Of a stretch of DNA of 49,482 bases, positions 18,402 to 26,653 are shown piece by piece. The stretch's first letter is position 1. The number at the start of each line of letters is the position of its first letter. The stretch comes from Paludibacteraceae bacterium (GTDB taxonomy: Bacteria > Bacteroidota > Bacteroidia > Bacteroidales > Paludibacteraceae), in NCBI GenBank assembly GCA_024399615.1, contig JAKSNQ010000007.1, forward strand, positions 1-49,482. Direction: 5' to 3'. Position numbers and translations under genes: made by a program. The notes under the pieces are model-generated. The model was not told the origin of the DNA. It made no database searches and saw only the letters and a list, made by a program, of their open reading frames with translations.

Positions 18402-18953
18402 ATGATTTTACCTATTTATCTCTATGGCCAACCTGTCTTGCGCAAACAGGCAGAAGAAGTGCCACAAGACTACCCCGAACTCAAGCAGCTCATCGCTGAT
18501 ATGTACGAAACGCTGGCGGTGGCAGATGGATGTGGATTGGCTGCACCTCAGATCGGTAAATCCATCCGTATGTTCATCGTGGACGGCACGGTTTTGGCTG
18601 AAGATTATCCCGAATGTGCTAATTTCAAACAGCCTTTTATTAATCCTGAGATTGTTGAAGAATCGGAGGAAGTAATCGCTTATTCCGAAGGCTGTCTGTC
18701 ACTTCCTGGCATATCAGAAAACGTGGTTCGTCCGGTCAAAGTACGTGTACATTACTACGATGTCGATTTCCAAGAGCATGACGAGTGGCTCGATGGGTTC
18801 AATAGCCGTATTTTCCAACACGAATTTGACCACATCGAGGGCAATGTTTTTACCGATAAGATTTCGCCTATCAGACGACAATTTGTCAAGAACAAACTGA
18901 GCAATATCGTCAAAGGAAAGACTACTGCCAAATACAAATGTAAGCGCAACTGA
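18402..18953 (+). CDS. def: Peptide deformylase
   Basis: A 183-residue metallo-enzyme that removes the N-formyl group from nascent proteins. All three family motifs are present: GCGLAAPQIG near residue 44 (seen as DGCGLAAPQIGKS), EGCLSLPG with the metal Cys, and QHEFDHIEGNVF with the HEXXH-type pair of histidines and the catalytic Glu. Length and order are normal. The C-terminal tail is lysine-rich (NIVKGKTTAKYKCKRN). Its TGA stop is part of a perfect 12-bp tandem duplication that runs up to the next start codon. Confidence 0.96.
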   Translation: MILPIYLYGQPVLRKQAEEVPQDYPELKQLIADMYETLAVADGCGLAAPQIGKSIRMFIVDGTVLAEDYPECANFKQPFINPEIVEESEEVIAYSEGCLSLPGISENVVRPVKVRVHYYDVDFQEHDEWLDGFNSRIFQHEFDHIEGNVFTDKISPIRRQFVKNKLSNIVKGKTTAKYKCKRN

Positions 18954-18974
18954 TTCTTACATTGATTCTTACAT
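18951..18974 (+). repeat. Perfect 12-bp tandem duplication at the def-mntP junction
   Basis: TGATTCTTACAT occurs twice in direct succession (18951-18962 and 18963-18974). The first copy begins with the def stop codon and the second ends one base before the ATG of mntP at 18975. The duplication therefore forms the whole intergenic spacer. Confidence 0.9.
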
Positions 18975-19550
18975 ATGGATCTGTTATCTGTTATTCTCAT
19001 TGGAATCGGTTTGGCAATGGACTGTTTTGCTGTATCTACGGCGAAAGGCATTGCGTCAAAAAAGTCAATGTGGGGATGGGCTGCGATTATGGCCGTTCTC
19101 TTTGGACTTTTTCAGGGAGGTATGCCACTTATTGGCTTCTTTGCCGGCAGTATATTTTCCGATTTTTTCAGCCGATTCTCACCATGGATTGCCCTTGCTC
19201 TGCTTGCTTACATAGGCGGTAAGATGATCTGGGAAAGTCTGCACGAGGATGAACAAGACGAAGCAGAAAACGACTCATTGGTTGCAACTTTTTCTGTAAA
19301 AGAGCTTATCATTCTCGCCATCGCCACTTCCATCGATGCACTCGCTACCGGTGTCATTTTCATTCCGTGTCCCGAGCGGATTTGGTTGGGTGTCAGCATT
19401 ATTGCGCTCATTTCGTTCCTTGCATCACTTGTTGGTTATGCGATTGGCATAGTTTTTGGCAAACGATTTACGTTCAACGTCGAACTATTGGGTGGTATCA
19501 TCCTCATTTGTATCGGTCTCAAGATTTGGGCAGAAGGCTTATTCTTCTGA
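18975..19550 (+). CDS. mntP: Putative manganese efflux pump MntP
   Basis: A 191-residue membrane protein with six hydrophobic segments in two repeats of three. The repeats carry the characteristic acidic sites: IGLAMDCFAVSTAKG in the first (Asp near 15) and ATSIDALATGVIF in the second. A charged loop (HEDEQDEAEND) joins the halves. The family exports Mn(II) in E. coli. It has no Mn riboswitch or other recognisable control element upstream: the spacer to def is only the 12-bp duplication. Confidence 0.88.
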   Translation: MDLLSVILIGIGLAMDCFAVSTAKGIASKKSMWGWAAIMAVLFGLFQGGMPLIGFFAGSIFSDFFSRFSPWIALALLAYIGGKMIWESLHEDEQDEAENDSLVATFSVKELIILAIATSIDALATGVIFIPCPERIWLGVSIIALISFLASLVGYAIGIVFGKRFTFNVELLGGIILICIGLKIWAEGLFF

Positions 19551-19570
19551 TTTCTTTGAGTTCTCGCAAC

Positions 19571-19644
19571 GCAATTGGTAAATTTTGAGGCTCTTTCTTG
19601 CAATTGGTAAATTTTGAGTACCTTTCTCGCAATTGGTAAATTTG
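19571..19644 (+). repeat. 29-bp tandem repeat, three copies, between mntP and the MATE gene
   Basis: GCAATTGGTAAATTTTGAG opens copies at 19571 and 19600, and a third, shortened copy at 19629. The period is exactly 29 bases, and the tails (about TACCTTTCTC) are less conserved. A decayed copy may lie just upstream (TTTGAGTTCTCGCAA, from 19555). The third copy reaches to within 10 bases of the MATE start codon. A TTG inside each copy could be misread as a start. Confidence 0.9.
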
Positions 19645-19653
19645 CTCCCCTTT

Positions 19654-20979
19654 ATGTCACTCCGCGAATACATACCGTTCTATCGTCGCAACCTCAAGGT
19701 GGCTGGACCGGTCATGCTTACACAGTTGGGAGCTGCCATGGCCGGCATTATTGACTCAATCATGGTCGGCCACTTTGGTACTACCGAATTGGCGGCCGTT
19801 TCGTTTGCCAATTCCATCTTCTTCACAGCCATGGTCTTTTCCTTTGGTGCCCTGATGGGGATCACGCCATTGGTCGGATATGCGTTTGTACAGAACGACA
19901 ACACCCGTGTTGGGTCGCTTTTCCGCTCTGGATTGCTTTTCTCTGTTGGACTTTCGTTATCGATGGTAGCCATACTTGTGGCAGTCTATTTCGCTCTTCC
20001 ATACATGGGGCAAGACCCCGATGTCATTCGTGTGGCCACTCCTTATTATATATTGGCCACCATCAGTACGTTACCTTTTTTGCTCGCGCATTATGCGAAG
20101 CAGTTTTTAGAGGGACTGGGCAATACATTCGTCGCAATGGTGGTAGCCATCTCGTTGAATATCATCAATATTCCGCTCAATTGGATTTTCATTTTCGGTC
20201 ATCTGGGTGCACCTGCCATGGGTGCTACCGGAGCTGGACTGGCCACACTTATCATTCGCATCTTGCAGCCGATTTGTCTGTTCTTGATCCTACTGTTGGC
20301 ACCCAAATGGAAACAATACATTTTCCTTGGCAAATGCAGTCTTCGTAAGGCATGGGAAGTAACCAAACTGGGGCTGCCTATTGGACTTCAGCAGACTATG
20401 GAGATTCTGGCTTTCACGGGTTCGGTCACGCTCGTGGGGTGGATTTCCAAGGAAGCGGTGGCAGCGCATCAGATTGCCAACCATATCTCTGACCTCACGT
20501 TTATGGTCTCAATGGGAATCGGAGCAGGAACAACTATACGTGTTGCGCATCAGTATGGGGCTGGGCATATGCACGACATGCGTATGGCTGCCAGAGCGTC
20601 TGTACATCTCAGCCTACTTTGGAGTGTGCTCTGTGCCGCAGTCATTATTTCTTGCTCACGCATCATACCTATGGCATTCACTTCCGACCAACAGGTTATC
20701 GACATCGCTTCTACCTTGTTGATTTTCTGTGGGTTATTCCAGATTTCCGATGCACTCCAATGCATCGGTGGCTCGATGTTACGAGGCATCTCTGATGTGC
20801 GTATTCCGGCCATTATCGCTTTCGTGGCATATATTCTCATCGCCATTCCGTTGGGCTACATACTCATGTTCCCTGTTGGATTGGGAGCCGCCGGTATGTG
20901 GATTGCCTTTATCGTAGGATTGTCTTTAGCCGCTATCTTCTTGCAGGCAAGGTTCTGGCATCTCGCAAAAAAACTATAG
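19654..20979 (+). CDS. MATE-family multidrug/metabolite exporter
   Basis: A 441-residue membrane protein with twelve predicted helices in two bundles. MATE marks: QLGAAMAGIIDSIMVGHFGTTELAAVSFAN in the first bundle and GLPIGLQQTMEILAFTGSVTLVGWISKEAVAAHQIAN at the start of the second. It exchanges Na+ or H+ for cationic compounds; the substrate is not readable. The start is the ATG at 19654 (MSLREYIPFYRRN); the TTG upstream at 19633 lies in the tandem repeat and is not used. It follows mntP at about 100 bases. Confidence 0.9.
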   Translation: MSLREYIPFYRRNLKVAGPVMLTQLGAAMAGIIDSIMVGHFGTTELAAVSFANSIFFTAMVFSFGALMGITPLVGYAFVQNDNTRVGSLFRSGLLFSVGLSLSMVAILVAVYFALPYMGQDPDVIRVATPYYILATISTLPFLLAHYAKQFLEGLGNTFVAMVVAISLNIINIPLNWIFIFGHLGAPAMGATGAGLATLIIRILQPICLFLILLLAPKWKQYIFLGKCSLRKAWEVTKLGLPIGLQQTMEILAFTGSVTLVGWISKEAVAAHQIANHISDLTFMVSMGIGAGTTIRVAHQYGAGHMHDMRMAARASVHLSLLWSVLCAAVIISCSRIIPMAFTSDQQVIDIASTLLIFCGLFQISDALQCIGGSMLRGISDVRIPAIIAFVAYILIAIPLGYILMFPVGLGAAGMWIAFIVGLSLAAIFLQARFWHLAKKL

Positions 20980-21032
20980 GGTGCGTTCTGATAGTTGTTT
21001 TTTGTTTGATTTTTAAACGGGATTTTAGAACA

Positions 21033-21065
21033 CCTCTATAGACATGTTTATAAGGAGTTTTTTTT
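21033..21065 (+). terminator. Probable intrinsic terminator after the MATE gene
   Basis: CCTCTATA (21033-21040) pairs with TATAAGG (21049-21055, one bulged C), and eight T follow from 21058. The stem is weak and AT-rich but correctly placed 54 bases after the stop. Confidence 0.45.
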
Positions 21066-21093
21066 AACGCTCCTAAAATCTTTTCTCACGCTT

Positions 21094-21699
21094 ATGATTC
21101 AGATTCAAAATACCATTGTCTCGCTCGAGATTCTCGAAAAAGAGTTCTGTTGCGACCTCGATACCTGCAAAGGATGTTGCTGTATCGAAGGGGATGCCGG
21201 AGCGCCTCTCACTCACGAAGAGGACGCCAAACTCCATGAACTTCTTCCGCTACTGCTTCCCGACATGACGCCCGAAGCACGTCTGGCGGTAGAGCAGGGG
21301 GGAGTGTCTTATCTCGACAAAGATGGCGAACTCGTCACCCAGATTGTCAATGGACGAGACTGCGTTTTCTCGCGTACCGATCACAATGGGTGGTGCTATT
21401 GTCTTATTGAGCGACTCCACAACGCGGGCAAAACAGATTGGAAAAAGCCCATCTCTTGCCACCTGTATCCTATTCGTGTTAAGGATTTTCCTGCGCGAGG
21501 TCAGGCCGAAGCCTTTTCCGCACTCGAGTACCATCGCTGGGACGTATGCCATTGTGCACGCAAACTGGGACACAAGCTCCATCTGCCTATCTATCAGTTC
21601 TTAAAAGAACCGCTTATTCGCCGTTTTGGACAAGAGTGGTATGACGAACTGTGTCTTACCGCTGCCGAGTGGAGAAAACAATGTAATCAACCGCAATAA
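21094..21699 (+). CDS. DUF3109 cysteine-rich protein
   Basis: A 201-residue soluble protein of the DUF3109 family. It has a cysteine cluster FCCDLDTCKGCCCIEGDAGAPL near the start (split here by residues 18-39), a later NGRDCVFSRTDHNGWCYCLIE block, then KKPISCHLYPIRV and WDVCHCARKLG. About eleven cysteines in the CxxxC pattern of zinc/iron-sulfur chelatase-like YkgJ relatives suggest a metal centre, but no activity is established that I know. It begins about 30 bases after the weak terminator, and its stop is 2 bases before the alpha-2-macroglobulin gene, so those two are likely co-transcribed. Confidence 0.8.
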   Translation: MIQIQNTIVSLEILEKEFCCDLDTCKGCCCIEGDAGAPLTHEEDAKLHELLPLLLPDMTPEARLAVEQGGVSYLDKDGELVTQIVNGRDCVFSRTDHNGWCYCLIERLHNAGKTDWKKPISCHLYPIRVKDFPARGQAEAFSALEYHRWDVCHCARKLGHKLHLPIYQFLKEPLIRRFGQEWYDELCLTAAEWRKQCNQPQ

Positions 21700-21701
21700 A
21701 T

Positions 21702-24700
21702 ATGAGTTTTTTTCGCACTTTCATAATCTGCCTTGGACTTTGCTGCTCTTGCTGTCTCACTTCTTGGGCGGCTTCCGCCAAAACACTTGCACAATTGGCC
21801 GACAAAGCCAATCGCATGGATCATGCCGAGTGGATACAATATGCTTTAAGTGAGCAGACAAAACTCCTGCAAAACACCTCGACTGCAGATTGGTTGCGCG
21901 AACTGAACAAAGGAAACAAATCTTTTTCTCTCAACAACTACGACTCTACTGCGCTAAGTTGTCTTCCTACCATCTACGATTTGGTCCTGTACGATGTGCT
22001 CTACAGAAGCAGCTATCGCTACGCACCTTCGTTCGAGGCGCAAGACAGCCTTCGCAACGAATGGAAGGCGTTTCATCAATCTCACAATCCCCTCTTCACT
22101 ACACATGGTGACGAGTGGACGCAGGGAGTAAATCTCGCTTTCGCATATTACAATAAGGCTGAATATGCTCAATATCAAGACTATGTCCAGCGTTTTCCGC
22201 ACTCACCATTTGCTTCACAGATTAGGTATTACATTGCCCAAGCTGAACAGCAAAACATCCATTATTCATCACCTTCGGTTATTTCCTCGGAGGACTCGGT
22301 TCATATTGATTTTTCATGCGATAACGCACGACATATTGGTTTTGAGCTCTATCGTCTTCCCGAGCATATTGATGATCATGTAGCCGGAAAAATGGTTCTT
22401 GTTCAGCAGCAGGAAGTTACTTTTCCTGATTCACTTTCCATGCCATTCCACTTTGACAATCAGTCGCTTAACCTCTCTCCATTATCTTATGGAAAATATT
22501 TCCTGTATGTCCGCCTGCCCGAAGATAAACAACAAGTGGACGTGCGCAAATTGGAAAAGTGGCAGATTGAGAGCAACATTATTTACGTATCGGATTTGCG
22601 CTATTTTCAACTGTGTACGGGAGACTATGATAAGCCATACAAAACCACTATAGTTGTTGCTGACGCACGTAATGGTGCACCTTTGCAAAGTGTAAATGCC
22701 TTACTCTCATATCGTAAAAACAAGAAATCTCATTCTAAATTGCTGAAATCGAATGCGCAAGGCGAAATTTTGGTAGATTTTTTGGATGAGATTGTCGATT
22801 CATGGCATAGGGTTAGTGCAGATATTTATAATTATGGATTCCGGCTCTCTAAAGAGTCTGATGCCGCGTTGCCTCAATCGACTCTCCGTCATCCTTATGC
22901 ACAACAACCTTATTCCTCTTTGGTTATCAATACCAATGCCGCCATTTTCCGGCCGGGAGATACCCTTTCATGCACGATTATCGGTTCGGATTGTTATCGT
23001 TTGGACAATCATCTGCTCGCGGGTAAAACCGTCCAGGTTAATGTCGTGTTTTCGGCATTGTATCAGAAGATTTGGTCTGAAGAGTTGGTCTTGGACAGTA
23101 TGGCTGCTGCCACTTTCTCTTTCCCTTTTACCAATGATATGCGATTGGGAGGTTATAAGATAAATGCTGTCCTGAAAAAAGAGAAAAATGACCCATCGGC
23201 AGAACCTGACTTTCTGTTTTTCCCTTCTCATAGTGCCAATGCGTATGTTCAACTGGAGGACTATCGCCTTCCTACGTTCATTCTTTCGTTCGATACTGAC
23301 AACCAGCAACTTATACACAACAAGTCTCGTCTGATTGGCGGTTCTGCTATGCGAATGACAGGGTTGCCTATATCTGCCGATACCGTATCGGTTAGTCTTA
23401 CATCTCAATGCCGACAGGGCAATACATGGAGCGAATTCTCCTTTGATACCATTGCGCCTATTGATGCCGATGGACATTTCTCGCTTCCTCTTCCTGCCGA
23501 TTGGTGCGATAGCCTCTATGCGGATACCATTAGTCATCTCTATGGCATTCATCTAACCGCTACTTTGACCACTCGCGAAGGTGAACAGCAAACCACCTCA
23601 CAATATATCTCAACGGGGCATCAGATGCTGGAACCTGCATCCGAAGATACGCTTGATACCGACTCTACGGCTACACTATCTTGGACCATGCCACACGAGT
23701 CTGACGCTTATCTCATTATCTCATCACGAGATATAGTTATCTCTCGCGAATGGCGACATTTTGCCCAAGGTAAACAGCAACTCACTTTCCCGCGACCTGA
23801 AGGAAAAGACAACTATCTGGATGCCACCATCATCTATTGGGACAGACATTCTGCTCGATGGACACAGCACACCAAACATATTGATGGCAAACATCAAACC
23901 ATGATTCGCATCGTACCTCAGGTGATGCGAGACTTCATCACGCCTGGCGCCAGAGAAACGTGGACTTTCGCTCTTCTGGATCAGGATAGTATCCCACAGC
24001 AGGGACGCATGATGATTACTATCATTGATAAGGCCGTACAGCAACTTCGTCACAATACGTTCAAGTCGCTTGCTCCACGTTGGCAGAAGAATCTCACATC
24101 GATCTTTGAGCAATCGATTTTTCCTGTTTATTATTATTGTGACTCACATATTGCCCTCAATGCCCTGTCTATTCCGGGTCTTTTCGATAAGTATGTCCTT
24201 AGAACTCGCAATTCCAATGACGTCGCATTCTTAAGCATGGAAGAAGACGTGGAGGAAGAGGTATTTGGCTTGGGTATGGGAAAAGACGTAAAAGTCTCGG
24301 GATATGGCATGGTGAGAAAGGCAACCTATGCTGGTGCTGCTGCTCCCGATGCAACGGAGTACATGGTTGGCACATCTGATGATGAAAGTATGTCCGTTAT
24401 CCCTGACGATCTCTCTCAGATGAATCTGCGCGATGGAGACACGCGATATGCACTCTATAATGCCAATTTGCAAACAGATGAAAAGGGACTGATTACACTT
24501 TCCTTCCTGTCTCCTCACGACAACACCACATGGGATGTGCAGGCTATGGCATGGACAAAGAATGCCGCATCTGCCACTTTTTGTCGCTCTATGCAGGCTG
24601 TTCGTACCATTATGCTGCATCTTACCACACCTCGTTACCTCCGTTCCGGAGATAGCATAGATCTTGGTTGTACCTTGCAAAATGCCGCAGACGAAAAGCA

Positions 24701-26525
24701 ATTGGTTACGCTCATTGCCGAAATTGTACATCCCGAAAACGATAGCATCATTTTCCGTCACGAGCAATCGCTTGTCTTGAATGCACATGCCGAACAACTA
24801 ATCACCCTTCCTTGCCAAACAGGCAACTACACAGGACAATTGATTGTGCGCGCGTATGCGATAGATAAGAAAGGTGCATCCGATGGCGAAAAACGTATCG
24901 TTGACGTCCTGCCTGTTATCGAACCCGTACGCGAAGCCGAACCGTTCTTCCTCCATCCTGCCGACACGGCTTTGCTCGTCACCTTGCCTTCTGCACCTGC
25001 CGATGCTTCTGGACGTAAGGTGGAACTTATGCTTTGCGATAATCCTATCCAGCTCGTTTTGGCTGATTTGCCATCCCAACCCGATACCGCTGCCATTACT
25101 GTTACCCAGGTGGCGCACAACCTGTATGCCTTATTGCTTCGTAACTATGTTGCAGCCCGATATCCACTCTACGCTCAGCCTGTAGATGCTGAGCCAATGG
25201 TGCAAAAACTGCTCCGTTACCGGACTCCAAAAGGATTCCGTTGGCTTGATGATACTCGTTGTGAACCCTCTGTCTATGTCACCATGAGCGTGCTCCGGCT
25301 TCTGGGAGAACTCTACGAGATTGATGCCCTGCCGGTTTCTCTCATTAGTCCTGTCGAAGAGACCGTTCGTTACCTGGATACATGGGCTGTATCTTACGAG
25401 AAAGAACTCCTTTCTTCGAAAAAAAAGGCCAAACGCGTTGTCGATTATGGTCATTTTGCCGAATATGCAGCCATTCGCGCATACTATCATAGCATCACTC
25501 CTTCTCAGAAAGCCAACGCTATCTATGTCGCAGCTCTCGATTCACTTCTACCGGACTTGAGTCGGACGCATCTCGAACCATGGCCGGGCGTGGCTCTTAC
25601 CCTTTATCGTGCGGGGCGTTACGATCAGGCTACTCAGATTATTCATAGTCTCCGTCAGTATGCTACGACCGACAAACGTCTTGGTATGTATTGGAACAAC
25701 ATGGCTGACCGCTGGTGGTTCTATCGTCAGGCTGATGTGCAAGCGCTCTTCCTCCTTGCTTTCCAGCGTATTGATCCACAGATCGACGAACTTACAGCTT
25801 TGCGACAATGGCTTTTGCTCAATTATCAGACTACCCAATGGGGGAACTCGTCTCTATCGTCCTTCGCTACCTATGCACTTGTCATGGGAATGGACAGCAC
25901 TTGGATTGCTGCTACACCTCAACCAGAGGCCATTCAGCATATTGCTTTGCCCGACACGACAACTTCGTATCTGGTTACAAAAAATATGTCCTCAAAAACT
26001 GGTGACATTTCGTCTTCTATCGCATGGGGAGCACTTCGCTCGTGGTACGATGCGCCTGCCACTTCAGTACAGTCATTTGCATCCAAGGCCATGAGTCTTA
26101 CACGCTCTTATCAACGTATCGACGACAAGGGGAAACTGCATAATATCAGCGCGAAAGAACTGCTTAGCAAGGGTGATCATGTCCGTGTCACGCTCTCGCT
26201 CATGCTTGACCGAGAGATGGACAATCTTACAATTCATGATTCACGGCCGGCATCACTTGAACCATTATCAGCTCATTCATCTTACATCTGGCAACCCGCA
26301 CCTCGTACTCACGTAGGGTGGTATGGCACGGTGTATTATCAAGAGGTACGAAATGCAGAAACCAATCTCTACGTTCCTCATCTCAGCAAGGGTGAGCATA
26401 CTTTCACCTACGATTGTTATGTCACACTTTCCGGCATCACACTCTCTGGTCTTGCAGATGCTACATGCATGATGGCCGAAGAGTTTACTTCCCACACCGA
26501 TGCCGTTATTCTCTACACAAAATAA
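21702..26525 (+). CDS. Alpha-2-macroglobulin family protein
   Basis: A 1607-residue exported protein (signal MSFFRTFIICLGLCC...SWAASA). It has beta-sandwich MG-type domains through about residue 820, an A2M core at about 940-1000 (TWDVQAMAWTKN, then LTTPRYLRSGDSIDLG), an alpha-helical toroid-like region at about 1120-1440 (YVTMSVLRLLGELYEID, NMADRWWFYRQADVQALFLLAF) and a final beta domain (VRVTLSLMLDREMDNLTIHDSRPA). No CxEQ thioester is visible, so it would be a thioester-less member of the kind common in Bacteroidetes, thought to trap proteases or guard the envelope. At residues 861-878 it carries KDVKVSGYGMVRKATYAG, resembling the plug motif of SusC/TonB receptors. Its last codons and stop are repeated three more times downstream. 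Confidence 0.85.
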   Translation: MSFFRTFIICLGLCCSCCLTSWAASAKTLAQLADKANRMDHAEWIQYALSEQTKLLQNTSTADWLRELNKGNKSFSLNNYDSTALSCLPTIYDLVLYDVLYRSSYRYAPSFEAQDSLRNEWKAFHQSHNPLFTTHGDEWTQGVNLAFAYYNKAEYAQYQDYVQRFPHSPFASQIRYYIAQAEQQNIHYSSPSVISSEDSVHIDFSCDNARHIGFELYRLPEHIDDHVAGKMVLVQQQEVTFPDSLSMPFHFDNQSLNLSPLSYGKYFLYVRLPEDKQQVDVRKLEKWQIESNIIYVSDLRYFQLCTGDYDKPYKTTIVVADARNGAPLQSVNALLSYRKNKKSHSKLLKSNAQGEILVDFLDEIVDSWHRVSADIYNYGFRLSKESDAALPQSTLRHPYAQQPYSSLVINTNAAIFRPGDTLSCTIIGSDCYRLDNHLLAGKTVQVNVVFSALYQKIWSEELVLDSMAAATFSFPFTNDMRLGGYKINAVLKKEKNDPSAEPDFLFFPSHSANAYVQLEDYRLPTFILSFDTDNQQLIHNKSRLIGGSAMRMTGLPISADTVSVSLTSQCRQGNTWSEFSFDTIAPIDADGHFSLPLPADWCDSLYADTISHLYGIHLTATLTTREGEQQTTSQYISTGHQMLEPASEDTLDTDSTATLSWTMPHESDAYLIISSRDIVISREWRHFAQGKQQLTFPRPEGKDNYLDATIIYWDRHSARWTQHTKHIDGKHQTMIRIVPQVMRDFITPGARETWTFALLDQDSIPQQGRMMITIIDKAVQQLRHNTFKSLAPRWQKNLTSIFEQSIFPVYYYCDSHIALNALSIPGLFDKYVLRTRNSNDVAFLSMEEDVEEEVFGLGMGKDVKVSGYGMVRKATYAGAAAPDATEYMVGTSDDESMSVIPDDLSQMNLRDGDTRYALYNANLQTDEKGLITLSFLSPHDNTTWDVQAMAWTKNAASATFCRSMQAVRTIMLHLTTPRYLRSGDSIDLGCTLQNAADEKQLVTLIAEIVHPENDSIIFRHEQSLVLNAHAEQLITLPCQTGNYTGQLIVRAYAIDKKGASDGEKRIVDVLPVIEPVREAEPFFLHPADTALLVTLPSAPADASGRKVELMLCDNPIQLVLADLPSQPDTAAITVTQVAHNLYALLLRNYVAARYPLYAQPVDAEPMVQKLLRYRTPKGFRWLDDTRCEPSVYVTMSVLRLLGELYEIDALPVSLISPVEETVRYLDTWAVSYEKELLSSKKKAKRVVDYGHFAEYAAIRAYYHSITPSQKANAIYVAALDSLLPDLSRTHLEPWPGVALTLYRAGRYDQATQIIHSLRQYATTDKRLGMYWNNMADRWWFYRQADVQALFLLAFQRIDPQIDELTALRQWLLLNYQTTQWGNSSLSSFATYALVMGMDSTWIAATPQPEAIQHIALPDTTTSYLVTKNMSSKTGDISSSIAWGALRSWYDAPATSVQSFASKAMSLTRSYQRIDDKGKLHNISAKELLSKGDHVRVTLSLMLDREMDNLTIHDSRPASLEPLSAHSSYIWQPAPRTHVGWYGTVYYQEVRNAETNLYVPHLSKGEHTFTYDCYVTLSGITLSGLADATCMMAEEFTSHTDAVILYTK

Positions 26526-26580
26526 TTTTTTCTGCACAAAATAACTATTTCTACACAAAATAAGTCTTTACACCAAAATA
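26513..26580 (+). repeat. About 19-bp tandem repeat spanning the A2M stop codon
   Basis: CTACACAAAATAA (26513-26525, the last codons and TAA stop of the A2M gene) recurs as CTGCACAAAATAA (26532-26544) and CTACACAAAATAA (26551-26563). A decayed fourth copy (TACACCAAAATA) starts near 26569. The first three starts are 19 bases apart, and each intact copy keeps the TAA. Confidence 0.85.
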
Positions 26581-26653
26581 TTCCATTTCTCAAAAAATCT
26601 TCCTACCCAAGCATCACATTAATCGCAATTTAATCCTGCAAAAGATATCTACT

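Noticed and set aside
19633..19653. TTG start for the MATE gene seven codons upstream
   Set aside because: The TTG lies in the third copy of the tandem repeat and would add repeat-derived residues; the ATG at 19654 is ordinary for the family.
24282..24335. A SusC gene fragment
   Set aside because: The motif is in frame within the A2M protein and has no barrel region. It is reported as a motif, not as a separate gene.
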